From positions 1-39,842 of IMG/VR virus record IMGVR_UViG_3300045051_000490: a stretch of DNA of 39,842 nucleotides. One strand, 5' to 3'. Shown piece after piece: positions 1 through 6,037 of this stretch (its first letter is position 1; each line of letters begins with the position of its first letter). The stretch comes from a virus. Position numbers and translations under genes: made by a program. The notes beneath the pieces were generated by a model that was not told where the DNA came from, ran no database searches, and saw nothing but the letters and a program-made list of their open reading frames with translations.

Positions 1-814
1 TATCTATACTTTCTTGGATGATCTTCAGGGCCGCGGCGCGCATATCTTCGTCGTCAAGCACTTCTTCGGACGGCGGCATGGGCGGATCGGCTACTTGCCC
101 GTCGGTGAAATGGCGGCGGCTGTCTAGTGACGGGAGCTGACTGATCAGATAAGGGGTGGTGATGTCGCCGTTATCCAGCATAAAGATCGACCCGGCATAA
201 GTTTCGATAACGCGGTTTTTCCAGTCCAGGCGCAATTGCTCCTGCTCCTGCCTGCGTTCTTCCCTTTCAGCTTCCGCTTTGGCCTTGATAATCATCGCCT
301 CGCGCCTGCCTACCGACCACCATAACAGCGCCAGGCCAGCCAGCACCAGGGCGAGCGGTTTGGCGACCGTCATCAAGTCCTCATAAGTGCGGTCGTTTTT
401 GGCCTTGTTGTCTGCCGCCAGGATCAGGTTATTATTGGCAATCTGTGTCGCCGTCGCCGCCGGGGCTGTGGCTTGCGCCGCTTCAGCCGTCGCCAGGGGC
501 GCGGCGGTCAGTGTGGCGACCTGCCCGAGCATGGCAACCTGCGTCTGCTGCGCCTGGATACCCTGCCATTCGCCGCTCACCCGGGTGGAGATGAGCGCCG
601 CCTCGTGATCGCTTTGCGCATCCTTCACCCCTTGCACCCGGGTGGATTCCAGGGCGGCGGCTTGCGTGGCATTGCGCGCGGCCTGGACGACCTGGAGTGT
701 CGATTGCGCGCCGATTGCCGAGCGTTCGGCGCTCAGCGGGCCGGCGGGCGCATCGGCGCAGGCGGCCAGGAGCAGGGCGAGCAGGAAGCTAATCACCAGT
801 GTTCGCGTTGCCAT
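1..814 (-). CDS. Membrane lipoprotein, C-terminus cut by window edge
   Basis: The frame is open from an ATG at 814 to the window edge, 271 codons. The N-terminus is a lipoprotein signal: a hydrophobic run ending in LLAAC with the lipid-modified Cys at residue 19. Next comes an Ala/Thr/Gln-rich low-complexity region (about 35-125). A second membrane segment (about 152-169, ending LLWWSVGRRE) and a charged Glu/Arg/Gln-rich coiled-coil-like stretch follow. Predicted topology is lipid anchor outside, one membrane crossing, C-terminal domain inside. It overlaps the preceding gene by 22 bases at the distal end of the leftward operon. I do not recognise the family; an envelope role such as lysogenic conversion or superinfection control is inference only. 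Confidence 0.75.
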   Translation of the reverse strand, partial: MATRTLVISFLLALLLAACADAPAGPLSAERSAIGAQSTLQVVQAARNATQAAALESTRVQGVKDAQSDHEAALISTRVSGEWQGIQAQQTQVAMLGQVATLTAAPLATAEAAQATAPAATATQIANNNLILAADNKAKNDRTYEDLMTVAKPLALVLAGLALLWWSVGRREAMIIKAKAEAEREERRQEQEQLRLDWKNRVIETYAGSIFMLDNGDITTPYLISQLPSLDSRRHFTDGQVADPPMPPSEEVLDDEDMRAAALKIIQESID

Positions 815-1014
815 CTCGTGTTCCCGCCGGGATAACATACATCGGTTATTTCCAAATCAGGCAGTTTATCTATCTCGAATTGGGTGGATATGCACCAATT
901 GCCATCTTTGACGAATATATATACAGGCAAGAAGATAAAATTCGCTTCGAGCATTGCAACTGAAGCAACATAACGGAAAGGGGCAGCCCCGCGAGGGGCT
1001 ATAACCTCAATCAT
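793..1014 (-). CDS. Hypothetical protein, 73 aa
   Basis: The start at 1014 is supported by an AAAGGGGAG Shine-Dalgarno four bases upstream and by overlap with the stop of the preceding helix-turn-helix gene (ATGATTGA arrangement). A longer reading exists upstream, but it would run through the HTH gene. The protein has a hydrophobic aromatic centre (residues about 18-35) and ends in a Trp. No family is recognised. It is translationally coupled between the HTH gene and the lipoprotein gene. Confidence 0.6.
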   Translation of the reverse strand: MIEVIAPRGAAPFRYVASVAMLEANFIFLPVYIFVKDGNWCISTQFEIDKLPDLEITDVCYPGGNTRWQREHW

Positions 1015-1219
1015 CGCGCTCCCCTTTCGGTCCTGGTTTGGCTTCCGCTTGGTACTGCAAGATTGACTCCAGGTCAATTCGCCATTCGCCCTTACCCCAT
1101 GCGCCGTCCCCCCATTTTTTAGCGTTGATCTTCTTGGAGCGGGCAAGTTCGCGCACCCGTTCGGGGTGATAGCCGGTTTTGTCGCTGGCTTCTTCGACAG
1201 TTACCCAGGTGATAGTCAT
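1007..1219 (-). CDS. Excisionase-like helix-turn-helix protein, 70 aa
   Basis: The N-terminal half (TVEEASDKTGYHPERVRELA) matches the MerR/excisionase-type winged helix in which a small HTH recognises DNA; it is followed by a basic stretch and an Asp-Leu-Glu-rich tail typical of phage Xis-like proteins. The position in the leftward early arm also suits an excisionase or directionality factor. No integrase lies in the window to confirm this. There is no Shine-Dalgarno; a TATAAT box ends six bases before the ATG, so the message may be leaderless. A small transcriptional regulator is the alternative. Confidence 0.7.
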   Translation of the reverse strand: MTITWVTVEEASDKTGYHPERVRELARSKKINAKKWGDGAWGKGEWRIDLESILQYQAEAKPGPKGERDD

Positions 1220-1225
1220 AATGCA

Positions 1226-1253
1226 ATTATACAGTATATTTACGGGAACGCAA
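1226..1253 (-). promoter_or_regulatory. Promoter of the excisionase-like gene, probably leaderless
   Basis: On the minus strand a perfect -10 box TATAAT (1226-1231) is preceded 16 bases upstream by a weak -35 TTGCGT (1248-1253). Six bases separate the -10 from the ATG at 1219, so transcription should begin at or next to the start codon. Confidence 0.5.
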
Positions 1254-1258
1254 CAACG

Positions 1259-1284
1259 AAAAACCCCGCCGGCGAGGGCGGGGC
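1259..1284 (-). terminator. Rho-independent terminator after the zinc-ribbon gene
   Basis: On the minus strand a 7-bp all-GC stem (CCCCGCC at 1264-1270 with GGCGGGG at 1277-1283, 6-nt loop) is followed by five T. It ends the transcript of the zinc-ribbon gene just before the separate promoter of the excisionase-like gene. Confidence 0.75.
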
Positions 1285-1312
1285 TGGGGGTGGTTTCTCT
1301 TGCCCCAGACGT

Positions 1313-1513
1313 TTATTTATATTCTACGTAATAAGTTTCTCCGCAATCCAGACAACGCCTTTCCTGGGTTCGCACCGGAACGGTATCGTCCACCACCGAC
1401 AGGTCGAGCACCTGGCTTGCAGCGTCGGTATTGCGGGAGAGACACTTAGGACAGGTTACATTCTTTTCTTCTTTCTCGTCGTCCCTATCATAAAAAATAC
1501 TATCGTTATACAT
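1313..1513 (-). CDS. Zinc-ribbon protein, 66 aa
   Basis: Two CxxC knuckles (CPKC near residue 21 and CLDC near residue 54) flank a short beta-rich segment, the pattern of a single zinc ribbon. An acidic N-terminus (DRDDEKEE) precedes it. The closest visible analogy is the NrdR-type N-terminal zinc ribbon (CPKC...RR.C..C), but there is no ATP-cone and the length is far too short for NrdR, so it is probably a small nucleic-acid-binding phage protein. The leader contains AAAGGAACAGACA directly before the ATG. Confidence 0.75.
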   Translation of the reverse strand: MYNDSIFYDRDDEKEEKNVTCPKCLSRNTDAASQVLDLSVVDDTVPVRTQERRCLDCGETYYVEYK

Positions 1514-1568
1514 CGTGTCTGTTCCTTTCGCCGGCGAGGGCGGGGCTGATTTAGACAGAGACGGGTGC

Positions 1569-1820
1569 TTATTCTAAGGCGGCTTTTAGCTCGGCTATCT
1601 CGCCCGTTACGTCATAATCCGCGCCAATTAGTTCGTTCAGGGCATCCAGCGCGCGAGTAGCAGCCGCCCGCAGTTGCTCGATTTTCGCGAGCAGAACAAG
1701 CGTATCGGCCTGCACGATTTCAAGGTGCATAGATTGATCCATAATAGACGGCGGCCAAAATTCCGCGCGCTTGCGGATCTCGTCAAAGTCTGCTTTCATT
1801 ACTTTCGCTATATTGCTCAT
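1569..1820 (-). CDS. Hypothetical helical protein, 83 aa
   Basis: The start at 1820 is chosen because AAAGGAACAGACA lies immediately before this ATG; reading further upstream would translate the hairpin repeat. The sequence is almost entirely amphipathic helix, with a C-terminal coiled-coil-like stretch (KIEQLRAAATRALDALNELI). This layout recurs in other small early proteins of this window (10720-11001, 13977-14321). Function unknown. Confidence 0.7.
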   Translation of the reverse strand: MSNIAKVMKADFDEIRKRAEFWPPSIMDQSMHLEIVQADTLVLLAKIEQLRAAATRALDALNELIGADYDVTGEIAELKAALE

Positions 1821-1837
1821 TTGTCTGTTCCTTTCGT

Positions 1838-1872
1838 CTGCAACATTGCCGGGGCGGTTGCGCGCCCCGGCT
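1838..1872 (-). repeat. 35-nt exact repeat with GC hairpin, copy 1
   Basis: This 35-base sequence is identical to 2387-2421. It contains the stem GCCGGGGCG / CGCCCCGGC with a 6-nt loop. No T-run follows, so it is not a classical terminator. It sits in the 5' leader of the 83-aa gene, directly upstream of the AAAGGAACAGACA motif. Confidence 0.85.
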
Positions 1873-1898
1873 ACTGCCGGGCACACGGCGGGTGTGGG

Positions 1899-2123
1899 CT
1901 AGGATTGCCGGAAGTGGGCGTTATACTCATCCACCTTACTCACCAAGTCCTTTATTGTGGCGACCAGGGCGGTATGCTCTGCTATCAACGCCGTTCGCGC
2001 CTTCTGGATGTTTTTGGCGGCGTTGCGCGTACTCTCGCCGCGCTCTTTGGCGTGTTCGAGTTCCATCGCGCCTTCTTCCAAGTCGTCAAGTATTTTTGCG
2101 AAGCGGTCATCTGTCAGGTTCAT
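1899..2123 (-). CDS. Hypothetical helical protein, 74 aa
   Basis: A small, charged, all-helical protein (LDDLEEGAMELEHAKERGE then a long Ala/Lys helix). The ATG at 2123 follows the AAAGGAACAGACA leader, which decides the start. It belongs to the leftward early operon between two copies of the hairpin repeat. No family is recognised. Confidence 0.7.
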   Translation of the reverse strand: MNLTDDRFAKILDDLEEGAMELEHAKERGESTRNAAKNIQKARTALIAEHTALVATIKDLVSKVDEYNAHFRQS

Positions 2124-2146
2124 CGTGTCTGTTCCTTTCGTGTGGG

Positions 2147-2356
2147 CTACGCGGCTTCGATTTCGTCTGCCGTTACCAGGGCTGTACCTTCGCCGGATAC
2201 GTAGACTTCATAGCACCCCTTCCGAGACGGGTTGAGTGCATCGGACAAATCGGTGACAATCTCGCCAACTTTGCCGCGGGTGTCAATGTCGATTTGTTCT
2301 GTCGAGCCTGCAAAAGCAGTTTCTTTGATACGTACTTTTTGACCTACTATAAACAT
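2147..2356 (-). CDS. SH3/KOW-like small protein, 69 aa
   Basis: The start at 2356 is set by AGGAGG seven bases upstream, giving MFIVGQKVRIKETAF. The sequence looks like a small all-beta barrel: a Gly-Gln-Lys-Val-Arg-Ile opening, a central Gly-Lys-Val-Gly-Glu-Ile strand, and a final Tyr-Glu-Val-Tyr strand. This is typical of KOW/SH3-like phage proteins of unknown role. The GGAACAGACA motif is present too, but upstream of the stronger AGGAGG, as if a second ribosome site had been inserted. Confidence 0.7.
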   Translation of the reverse strand: MFIVGQKVRIKETAFAGSTEQIDIDTRGKVGEIVTDLSDALNPSRKGCYEVYVSGEGTALVTADEIEAA

Positions 2357-2386
2357 TGTCCTATCCTCCTGTCTGTTCCTTTTATT

Positions 2387-2421
2387 CTGCAACATTGCCG
2401 GGGCGGTTGCGCGCCCCGGCT
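2387..2421 (-). repeat. 35-nt exact repeat with GC hairpin, copy 2
   Basis: Identical to 1838-1872, with the same 9-bp stem. It lies in the intergenic space between the ERF gene and the SH3-like gene, again directly upstream of AAAAGGAACAGACA, so hairpin and ribosome-site motif are repeated as one unit. Confidence 0.85.
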
Positions 2422-2450
2422 GTGGATGGGTGCGGAACGGTAGTTCCGGG

Positions 2451-3356
2451 TTAGATTAGGGTTTGCTGACCTTCGCCGATCAAAGCGGAAGTCACGATTG
2501 CCTGAGCTTCTTTCGCGGCCATTGTGTCAATTTTATACTCGCCGCCGCTATCCTGGGTTGGCTTCAGCCATTCGTCAAGGATGGTCTTCAGCCAGGGACC
2601 GCTTACGTTCTTCGTGCTTTCTTCGCCGGTCAGGTAGTCCAGCACGATGCGCCGCTTGTCTTCGGCGGCGGCATCCCCGGCGAACGCCTGAGATAAGCAG
2701 AAGCGCAGCATATTGCGCTGCTTGTCGCTGGGCTGGAAATCGCGCTGTTTGGCGCATTTAGCGCTCAATCCCTGGCGCACAATTTCGGGCGAGTAAGGGC
2801 GGGTTGGCTTACCATTGATGGGCTGGACTTCAGCCGTCGCCTGCCATTCGGTATCGCCTGGTTGCTCACGCGCGGGCGGTTCGGGCGGTGCTGAAGCGGC
2901 GGGTTTCGGTTCCGGTTTCGGCTGTGCGGGCTGAGCGGCGGGTTTCGACTTGCTTGTGTCTTTGTCGTTGCCGTCGGTGTCCTCATCTGCGTACATTCCC
3001 AGGATCGAAGCCAGAGAATAGCGGCGCAGGTAAGTAACAACAGCGCCCATAGATTGCGCCATGCTGACCCCGTTTCCCTTGGTGACTTCCAGCGCCAGCG
3101 CGCTTTCGATCCATTCCCCGGATTGGTGCATCAATAAAGTTGTGACGGTCAGCACGCCGTCGGATAGCGAGGGGTGCTGAGAGAAGCTCAATCCATTCGC
3201 GGACAGCGGGCCTTTAGCCGCCTGGATAACGCTCCCCAGGTCGGCATACTTATTTTTCAGGAACGGATTAGACGCTTCCATCTTGGCCGGGGCCATAGCC
3301 CCTTGAGCCTTCGCGAGGGCGGTAGCCAATTCCTTGATACTATCGCTTTTATTCAT
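2451..3356 (-). CDS. erf: ERF-family single-strand annealing recombinase
   Basis: ERF proteins (Erf of P22) bind single-stranded DNA and anneal complementary strands in phage recombination and genome circularisation. The first 130 residues carry the family signature: an N-terminal LATALAKAQGAM, then NPFLKNKYADL, the central GVSMAQSMGAVVTYLRRYSL and MYADEDTDGND. A Lys/Pro/Ala-rich linker (about 135-170) and a variable C-terminal domain follow. The length of 301 aa is normal. AGGAGG precedes the ATG. It is the main gene of the leftward early operon, the same place as the red genes in lambda. Confidence 0.95.
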   Translation of the reverse strand: MNKSDSIKELATALAKAQGAMAPAKMEASNPFLKNKYADLGSVIQAAKGPLSANGLSFSQHPSLSDGVLTVTTLLMHQSGEWIESALALEVTKGNGVSMAQSMGAVVTYLRRYSLASILGMYADEDTDGNDKDTSKSKPAAQPAQPKPEPKPAASAPPEPPAREQPGDTEWQATAEVQPINGKPTRPYSPEIVRQGLSAKCAKQRDFQPSDKQRNMLRFCLSQAFAGDAAAEDKRRIVLDYLTGEESTKNVSGPWLKTILDEWLKPTQDSGGEYKIDTMAAKEAQAIVTSALIGEGQQTLI

Positions 3357-3369
3357 TGTGCCTCCTGAA

Positions 3370-3666
3370 TTATAAACTGATTAGGGTATCGAGCTTCAAT
3401 GCTACGCTGGCCGGGACTTCGCCCCGCTGCCAGCAGTCGTAAAGGTCATCGTACATCTGCCCGGCGGCGGCTGCCTGAGCCATCGCCAACTCTTTGGCTT
3501 CGTAGGTGATACCGCGGCGACCTTTCTCCCAGGCGTCAATCGTTTCGCGTTCCACTTTCTCGGCTAAGACTTTGGCGACCCGAGCCGCTTCTAGCCATTC
3601 GGGCTTGACGCCGTGGCTGGGGCGCTGAGTGAAGGCTGTGTCAAATTCGGGGGCGTTGGCATCCAT
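3370..3666 (-). CDS. Hypothetical protein, 98 aa, first gene of leftward operon
   Basis: First gene behind the leftward early promoter and 13 bases upstream of erf. The sequence is helical and charged, with one Cys and no recognisable domain. The leader reads GGAGAACAGACAC before the ATG at 3666. Its position matches the lambda N region, but nothing in the protein (no Arg-rich N-terminus) supports an antiterminator, so the function is left open. Confidence 0.7.
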   Translation of the reverse strand: MDANAPEFDTAFTQRPSHGVKPEWLEAARVAKVLAEKVERETIDAWEKGRRGITYEAKELAMAQAAAAGQMYDDLYDCWQRGEVPASVALKLDTLISL

Positions 3667-3727
3667 GTGTCTGTTCTCCTGCCCCGGTGGGGGCGTCTGC
3701 GTTGGCGTTTGTCGTTTGTCGATGTGT

Positions 3728-3767
3728 TTATATTATACCGGGAATAAATTATTTGTCAAGGTTGAAA
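3728..3767 (-). promoter_or_regulatory. Leftward early promoter (PL-like) with operator
   Basis: On the minus strand TTGACA (3754-3759) and TATAAT (3732-3737) are separated by 16 bases, both perfect consensus. The ten-base core TCAACCTTGA (3756-3765 as its complement) overlaps the -35 box. The 39 bases from 3728 to 3766 match the rightward early promoter at 34 positions. It drives the 98-aa gene and erf. Confidence 0.88.
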
Positions 3768-3818
3768 TTATTACTCGCAGAAGAATAATTACATCAAAGG
3801 ATAACAGCAACAGGCAAC

Positions 3819-3844
3819 AAAAAAGCGCCCAAACCGGGCGCTTT
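3819..3844 (-). terminator. Terminator of the repressor operon
   Basis: On the minus strand a stem of GCGCCC / GGGCGC extended by three A-T pairs, with a 5-nt loop, runs into six T. It ends the repressor and membrane-protein transcript just before the leftward early promoter, insulating immunity from early expression. Confidence 0.9.
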
Positions 3845-3861
3845 CCTTGCTAGACTGAAAC

Positions 3862-4134
3862 TTATTTTTTGTTGTCCCTCGTCCAGAGCCAGGCGATTAT
3901 CAACATACCGATGATAACGCCCAGGACGAATATGCCGCTAAGTAGCGGGATCGTCTCATTTGAAATCATAGCCAGCACCAAATATAGGATCAATGTAGAG
4001 TTGATTAGAAGCTTGCTGGCGGTGGATGCGCTGATCGGGTACAGAATCAAAGCCAGTAGCGCGAAGCCAAACTGACGGCCTGGCGAGAGCAGCGGCAAAT
4101 ACTGCTCTACTCGTTCTAGTGGCGATTGTCTCAA
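3862..4134 (-). CDS. Small membrane protein downstream of the repressor
   Basis: Ninety residues with about three hydrophobic segments (roughly 24-38, 44-57 and 62-83) and a C-terminal basic tail (WTRDNKK), suggesting an inner-membrane protein. The start is a TTG at 4134 with GGGGAGG six bases upstream; no better ATG lies in frame. It follows the repressor gene and shares its terminator, so it is probably expressed in the lysogen. That suggests superinfection exclusion, but this is inferred from context only. Confidence 0.7.
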   Translation of the reverse strand: MRQSPLERVEQYLPLLSPGRQFGFALLALILYPISASTASKLLINSTLILYLVLAMISNETIPLLSGIFVLGVIIGMLIIAWLWTRDNKK

Positions 4135-4241
4135 TGGGGCCTCCCCTGGTAGGTTTGTGAATTAAAGCGCGGGGCTTACACGTTGTTAAACGCCACAGAC
4201 TCCGTTTCGTTACAATCTTTATTAAATCATTATTACTCCTT

Positions 4242-4607
4242 TCAAATCTGCAATGTTTCCTGGTTGTCTTCCGGCTTACCGCCCCCTTCGTAGGCGTTCT
4301 GCACGGCATTCGCGAATCGCTCTTGGAACTCAAGGGGGAGCTTTGGCAGGATGCGCGCAATGATTTTCACTGCCGTGTTTTCGGGCAGGCGCTCGGGCTG
4401 GCCGGCGTACTTATATACATCTGACCCAAGGTTCTTTGCAAGTTGGTCTAGATTTGCGTGATCGGGGATAACTGCGCCGCTCATCCACTTACTAAGCGAA
4501 GGCTGGCGCACGCCCAGGTAGCGGGCGAACGTGCTGATATTTTGACGCCTCCCCGTGCGATTCTCCCACTTACGAAACTCCTGATCCATAAAATCCTTAA
4601 ATTCCAT
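4242..4607 (-). CDS. CI-like phage repressor, HTH XRE family
   Basis: Residues about 20-75 form a lambda-repressor-like HTH (STFARYLGVRQPSLSKWMSG then a helix at LDQLAKNLG). The C-terminal part (about 85-121) is short and helical and has no Ser-Lys protease dyad, so this 121-aa repressor probably is not self-cleaving in the LexA/CI manner. The start at 4607 is fixed by GGAGG six bases upstream. It is divergent from the Cro-like gene, with back-to-back promoters in between, and should hold the early promoters shut in the lysogen. Confidence 0.85.
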   Translation of the reverse strand: MEFKDFMDQEFRKWENRTGRRQNISTFARYLGVRQPSLSKWMSGAVIPDHANLDQLAKNLGSDVYKYAGQPERLPENTAVKIIARILPKLPLEFQERFANAVQNAYEGGGKPEDNQETLQI

Positions 4608-4635
4608 ATTTCCTCCATTCCTCCTGGTTTCGCCT

Positions 4636-4664
4636 ATTATAAACGAAAAGTCAACAAAATTCAA
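4636..4664 (-). promoter_or_regulatory. Repressor promoter (PRM-like)
   Basis: On the minus strand TTGAAT (4659-4664) and TATAAT (4636-4641) are spaced by 17 bases, upstream of the repressor ATG at 4607. Its -35 box is only two bases from the -35 of the rightward promoter, and both share the TCAACCTTGA core. Confidence 0.8.
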
Positions 4665-4698
4665 CCTTGACATTTATTTTATTCTCCGTATAATATAA
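4660..4698 (+). promoter_or_regulatory. Rightward early promoter (PR-like) with operator
   Basis: TTGACA (4667-4672) and TATAAT (4689-4694) are spaced by 16 bases, both perfect consensus. The operator core TCAACCTTGA occupies 4661-4670, over this -35 box and reaching into the repressor -35 box. It drives the Cro-like gene and the rightward early genes. The block is a near copy of the leftward promoter. Confidence 0.88.
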
Positions 4699-4719
4699 TT
4701 ATCAGGAGAGAATAAAATA
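4675..4719 (+). repeat. Inverted repeat across PR -10 box and cro ribosome site
   Basis: A perfect 12-base inverted repeat, TATTTTATTCTC at 4675-4686 and its complement at 4708-4719, flanks the -10 box. It reaches the A of the cro ATG. It could be a second operator, or an RNA hairpin that hides the Shine-Dalgarno GGAGAG. Confidence 0.75.
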
Positions 4720-4970
4720 TGAACACAGACATAAAACCGTTGATTGACGAAATTATGACCCAGCAGGGTTTCGCGAGGCTGTCTGATTTCTCGCGCGGTC
4801 TTAACCAAAAGCTAGAATTGAAGGTTGCGCGCTCCACCGTCCATTACTGGTACAACGGCGGTAAGGTTCCCTACCGTCGCACACTCGAATACATCCGGGC
4901 TAGTTACCAGCCCGAAGATTGGCAGTACCAGTTCGCGTCTACGCTCCTTTCCCGTGAAACGGATAAATAA
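4719..4970 (+). CDS. Cro-like DNA-binding protein, 83 aa
   Basis: First gene of the rightward early transcript, divergent from the repressor. Residues about 18-60 look like an HTH (RLSDFSRGLNQ, then STVHYWYNGGKVPYRR as the recognition region) followed by a short helical tail. Size and position fit Cro, which represses the lysogenic promoter after infection. Leader GGAGAGAATAAAAT precedes the ATG. Similarity to characterised Cro proteins is not obvious, so the function rests on context and fold impression. Confidence 0.75.
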   Translation: MNTDIKPLIDEIMTQQGFARLSDFSRGLNQKLELKVARSTVHYWYNGGKVPYRRTLEYIRASYQPEDWQYQFASTLLSRETDK

Positions 4971-4990
4971 TACTGCATTTGATAATTATA

Positions 4991-5004
4991 TTTCAACATT
5001 GAAA
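4991..5004. promoter_or_regulatory. Third operator-like palindrome after cro
   Basis: TTTCAACATTGAAA is a perfect inverted repeat (TTTCAA, CA, TTGAAA). Its core TCAACATTGA differs by one base from the core TCAACCTTGA in both early promoters. It lies 20 bases after the Cro-like gene and could be an auxiliary repressor or Cro site. Confidence 0.5.
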
Positions 5005-5078
5005 AACGATCAACGACACAATAAGTTACACGCAAGTTCCTGACAGTTTTTTAAGGAGTTTCAAAAGGAGAACAGACA

Positions 5079-5243
5079 ATGTACTTCAAGAAAATTAGCA
5101 TCTCGTCTATCTATCGCTGGTTTGCCCGCGTCTGCTCGGGCTGCGGCGGCTCCGGTCGCTGTGGCATTTGCGGCGGCGCTGGCTGTATGTCCTGCCAGAA
5201 AGACTATAACGGCGTATGCGCCGTATGCCACGGGCGGGGGTAG
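5079..5243 (+). CDS. DnaJ-type Cys-rich zinc protein, 54 aa
   Basis: Translation from the ATG at 5079 gives a 54-aa protein with a basic N-terminus and the repeated motif CxxCxGxG: CSGCGGSG, CGICGGAG, then CMSC and a closing CAVCHGRG. This is the DnaJ central zinc-finger pattern in miniature, with eight Cys available for two zinc sites. The start is supported by AAGGAGAACAGACA directly before it. It is the first gene after cro, a position where lambdoid phages place regulators or anti-host factors; the function is unknown. Confidence 0.75.
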   Translation: MYFKKISISSIYRWFARVCSGCGGSGRCGICGGAGCMSCQKDYNGVCAVCHGRG

Positions 5244-5245
5244 GA

Positions 5246-5476
5246 ATGAAAACCTGCAACTTCCCCGAACGCAAGAACCAGCGCCGCAAAGGTGCATACC
5301 AGCGACTACTTGACGGCTGCTATGGGGTGTACTTTGTGGACGGTATGCGCCCGGACTTGACAGTCCCGGTTGCTATCCTGAACGAAGCCCATAGCCTAGA
5401 AACTCGTATTGTTGATAGCGCCCGTCATGAGCGCAGCAAGAAGCGCCGCAACGGGAAACGCAATCCCAACAGCTAG
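5246..5476 (+). CDS. Hypothetical basic protein, 76 aa
   Basis: Starts two bases after the stop of the DnaJ-like gene, with GGGGGTAGG serving as ribosome site. The middle (LLDGCYGVYFVDGMRPDL) looks beta-rich and the C-terminus is strongly basic (SKKRRNGKRN), suggesting nucleic-acid binding. No family is recognised. Confidence 0.65.
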   Translation: MKTCNFPERKNQRRKGAYQRLLDGCYGVYFVDGMRPDLTVPVAILNEAHSLETRIVDSARHERSKKRRNGKRNPNS

Positions 5477-5491
5477 AAAGCACTGGCGCAC

Positions 5492-5531
5492 GGGGCGGGC
5501 GGTACCACGGGGACGACCCGCCGCCCGCCCC
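5492..5531 (+). other. Very stable intergenic GC hairpin
   Basis: GGGGCGGGCGG (5492-5502) pairs perfectly with CCGCCCGCCCC (5521-5531), and the 18-nt loop can pair further (CGGG with CCCG). No T-run follows, so termination is unlikely. It lies in the leader of the next gene, upstream of its AAGGAACAGACA motif. Confidence 0.75.
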
Positions 5532-5568
5532 CAGGCCGACAATCATTACAAAATAAGGAACAGACAAA

Positions 5569-5823
5569 ATGCACACATCAACTGAAATCCAGTCAAGACC
5601 TATCCAGCGCCGAATAGAACGGGCGCAAGCAGCAGAGCAAGACGAAGGCGATGACGAAGATTGCGGCATGGCCGTTGGAGCCGCCGCCGTCCTGAGTATC
5701 CTGTTTTGGATCGCCGCCCTGCTCGTCCTGGCCTTCAAATACCCGGCAATCGCCGGCTACTGCCTGACCCTGCTCGTCTTGGGCGTTTTCTTCTTCGGCT
5801 GCCTACGGGCTGCCAATCGCTAG
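5569..5823 (+). CDS. Small membrane protein, 84 aa
   Basis: A soluble acidic N-terminus (AEQDEGDDED) is followed by two membrane segments (about 36-57 and 62-78) with a short connection. AAGGAACAGACAAA precedes the ATG at 5569. It is one of five small membrane proteins between cro and the methyltransferases. Function unknown. Confidence 0.7.
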   Translation: MHTSTEIQSRPIQRRIERAQAAEQDEGDDEDCGMAVGAAAVLSILFWIAALLVLAFKYPAIAGYCLTLLVLGVFFFGCLRAANR

Positions 5824-5830
5824 ACAAAAT

Positions 5831-5863
5831 GAAGCGCCCGCTGCTGTTATCAACGGGCGCTTC
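5831..5863 (+). other. Intergenic hairpin in the leader of the 48-aa gene
   Basis: GAAGCGCCCG (5831-5840) pairs perfectly over 10 bp with CGGGCGCTTC (5854-5863) around a 13-nt loop. No T-run follows. GAACAGACAGGA comes next, so this again is hairpin plus ACAGACA before a start codon. Confidence 0.75.
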
Positions 5864-5890
5864 AACTAGAACAGACAGGAATATTTTACC

Positions 5891-6037
5891 ATGAACCACA
5901 AAAACCACATCAACTACGTACCGCCCACGCCCTACCGTAAGCCCGAAAACGAGATCGACTATATCAAGTGGGGCATCTTCTTTATCTTTTGCGCCCTGCT
6001 CATCCTGGGCGCGCTGTGGACGAAAGGAATTATCTAA
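5891..6037 (+). CDS. Small single-pass membrane protein, 48 aa
   Basis: Translation gives a polar, Pro/Asn-rich N-terminus and one membrane segment (about 27-43, GIFFIFCALLILGAL). The stop TAA shares its last A with the ATG of the next gene (TAATG), indicating translational coupling. The GAACAGACAGGA element lies ten bases before the start. No homologue recognised. Confidence 0.65.
   Translation: MNHKNHINYVPPTPYRKPENEIDYIKWGIFFIFCALLILGALWTKGII

Noticed and set aside
5061-5297. A minus-strand frame across the DnaJ-like miniprotein.
   Set aside because: The plus-strand protein has a regular CxxCxGxG pattern and the shared leader motif; the minus frame has neither.
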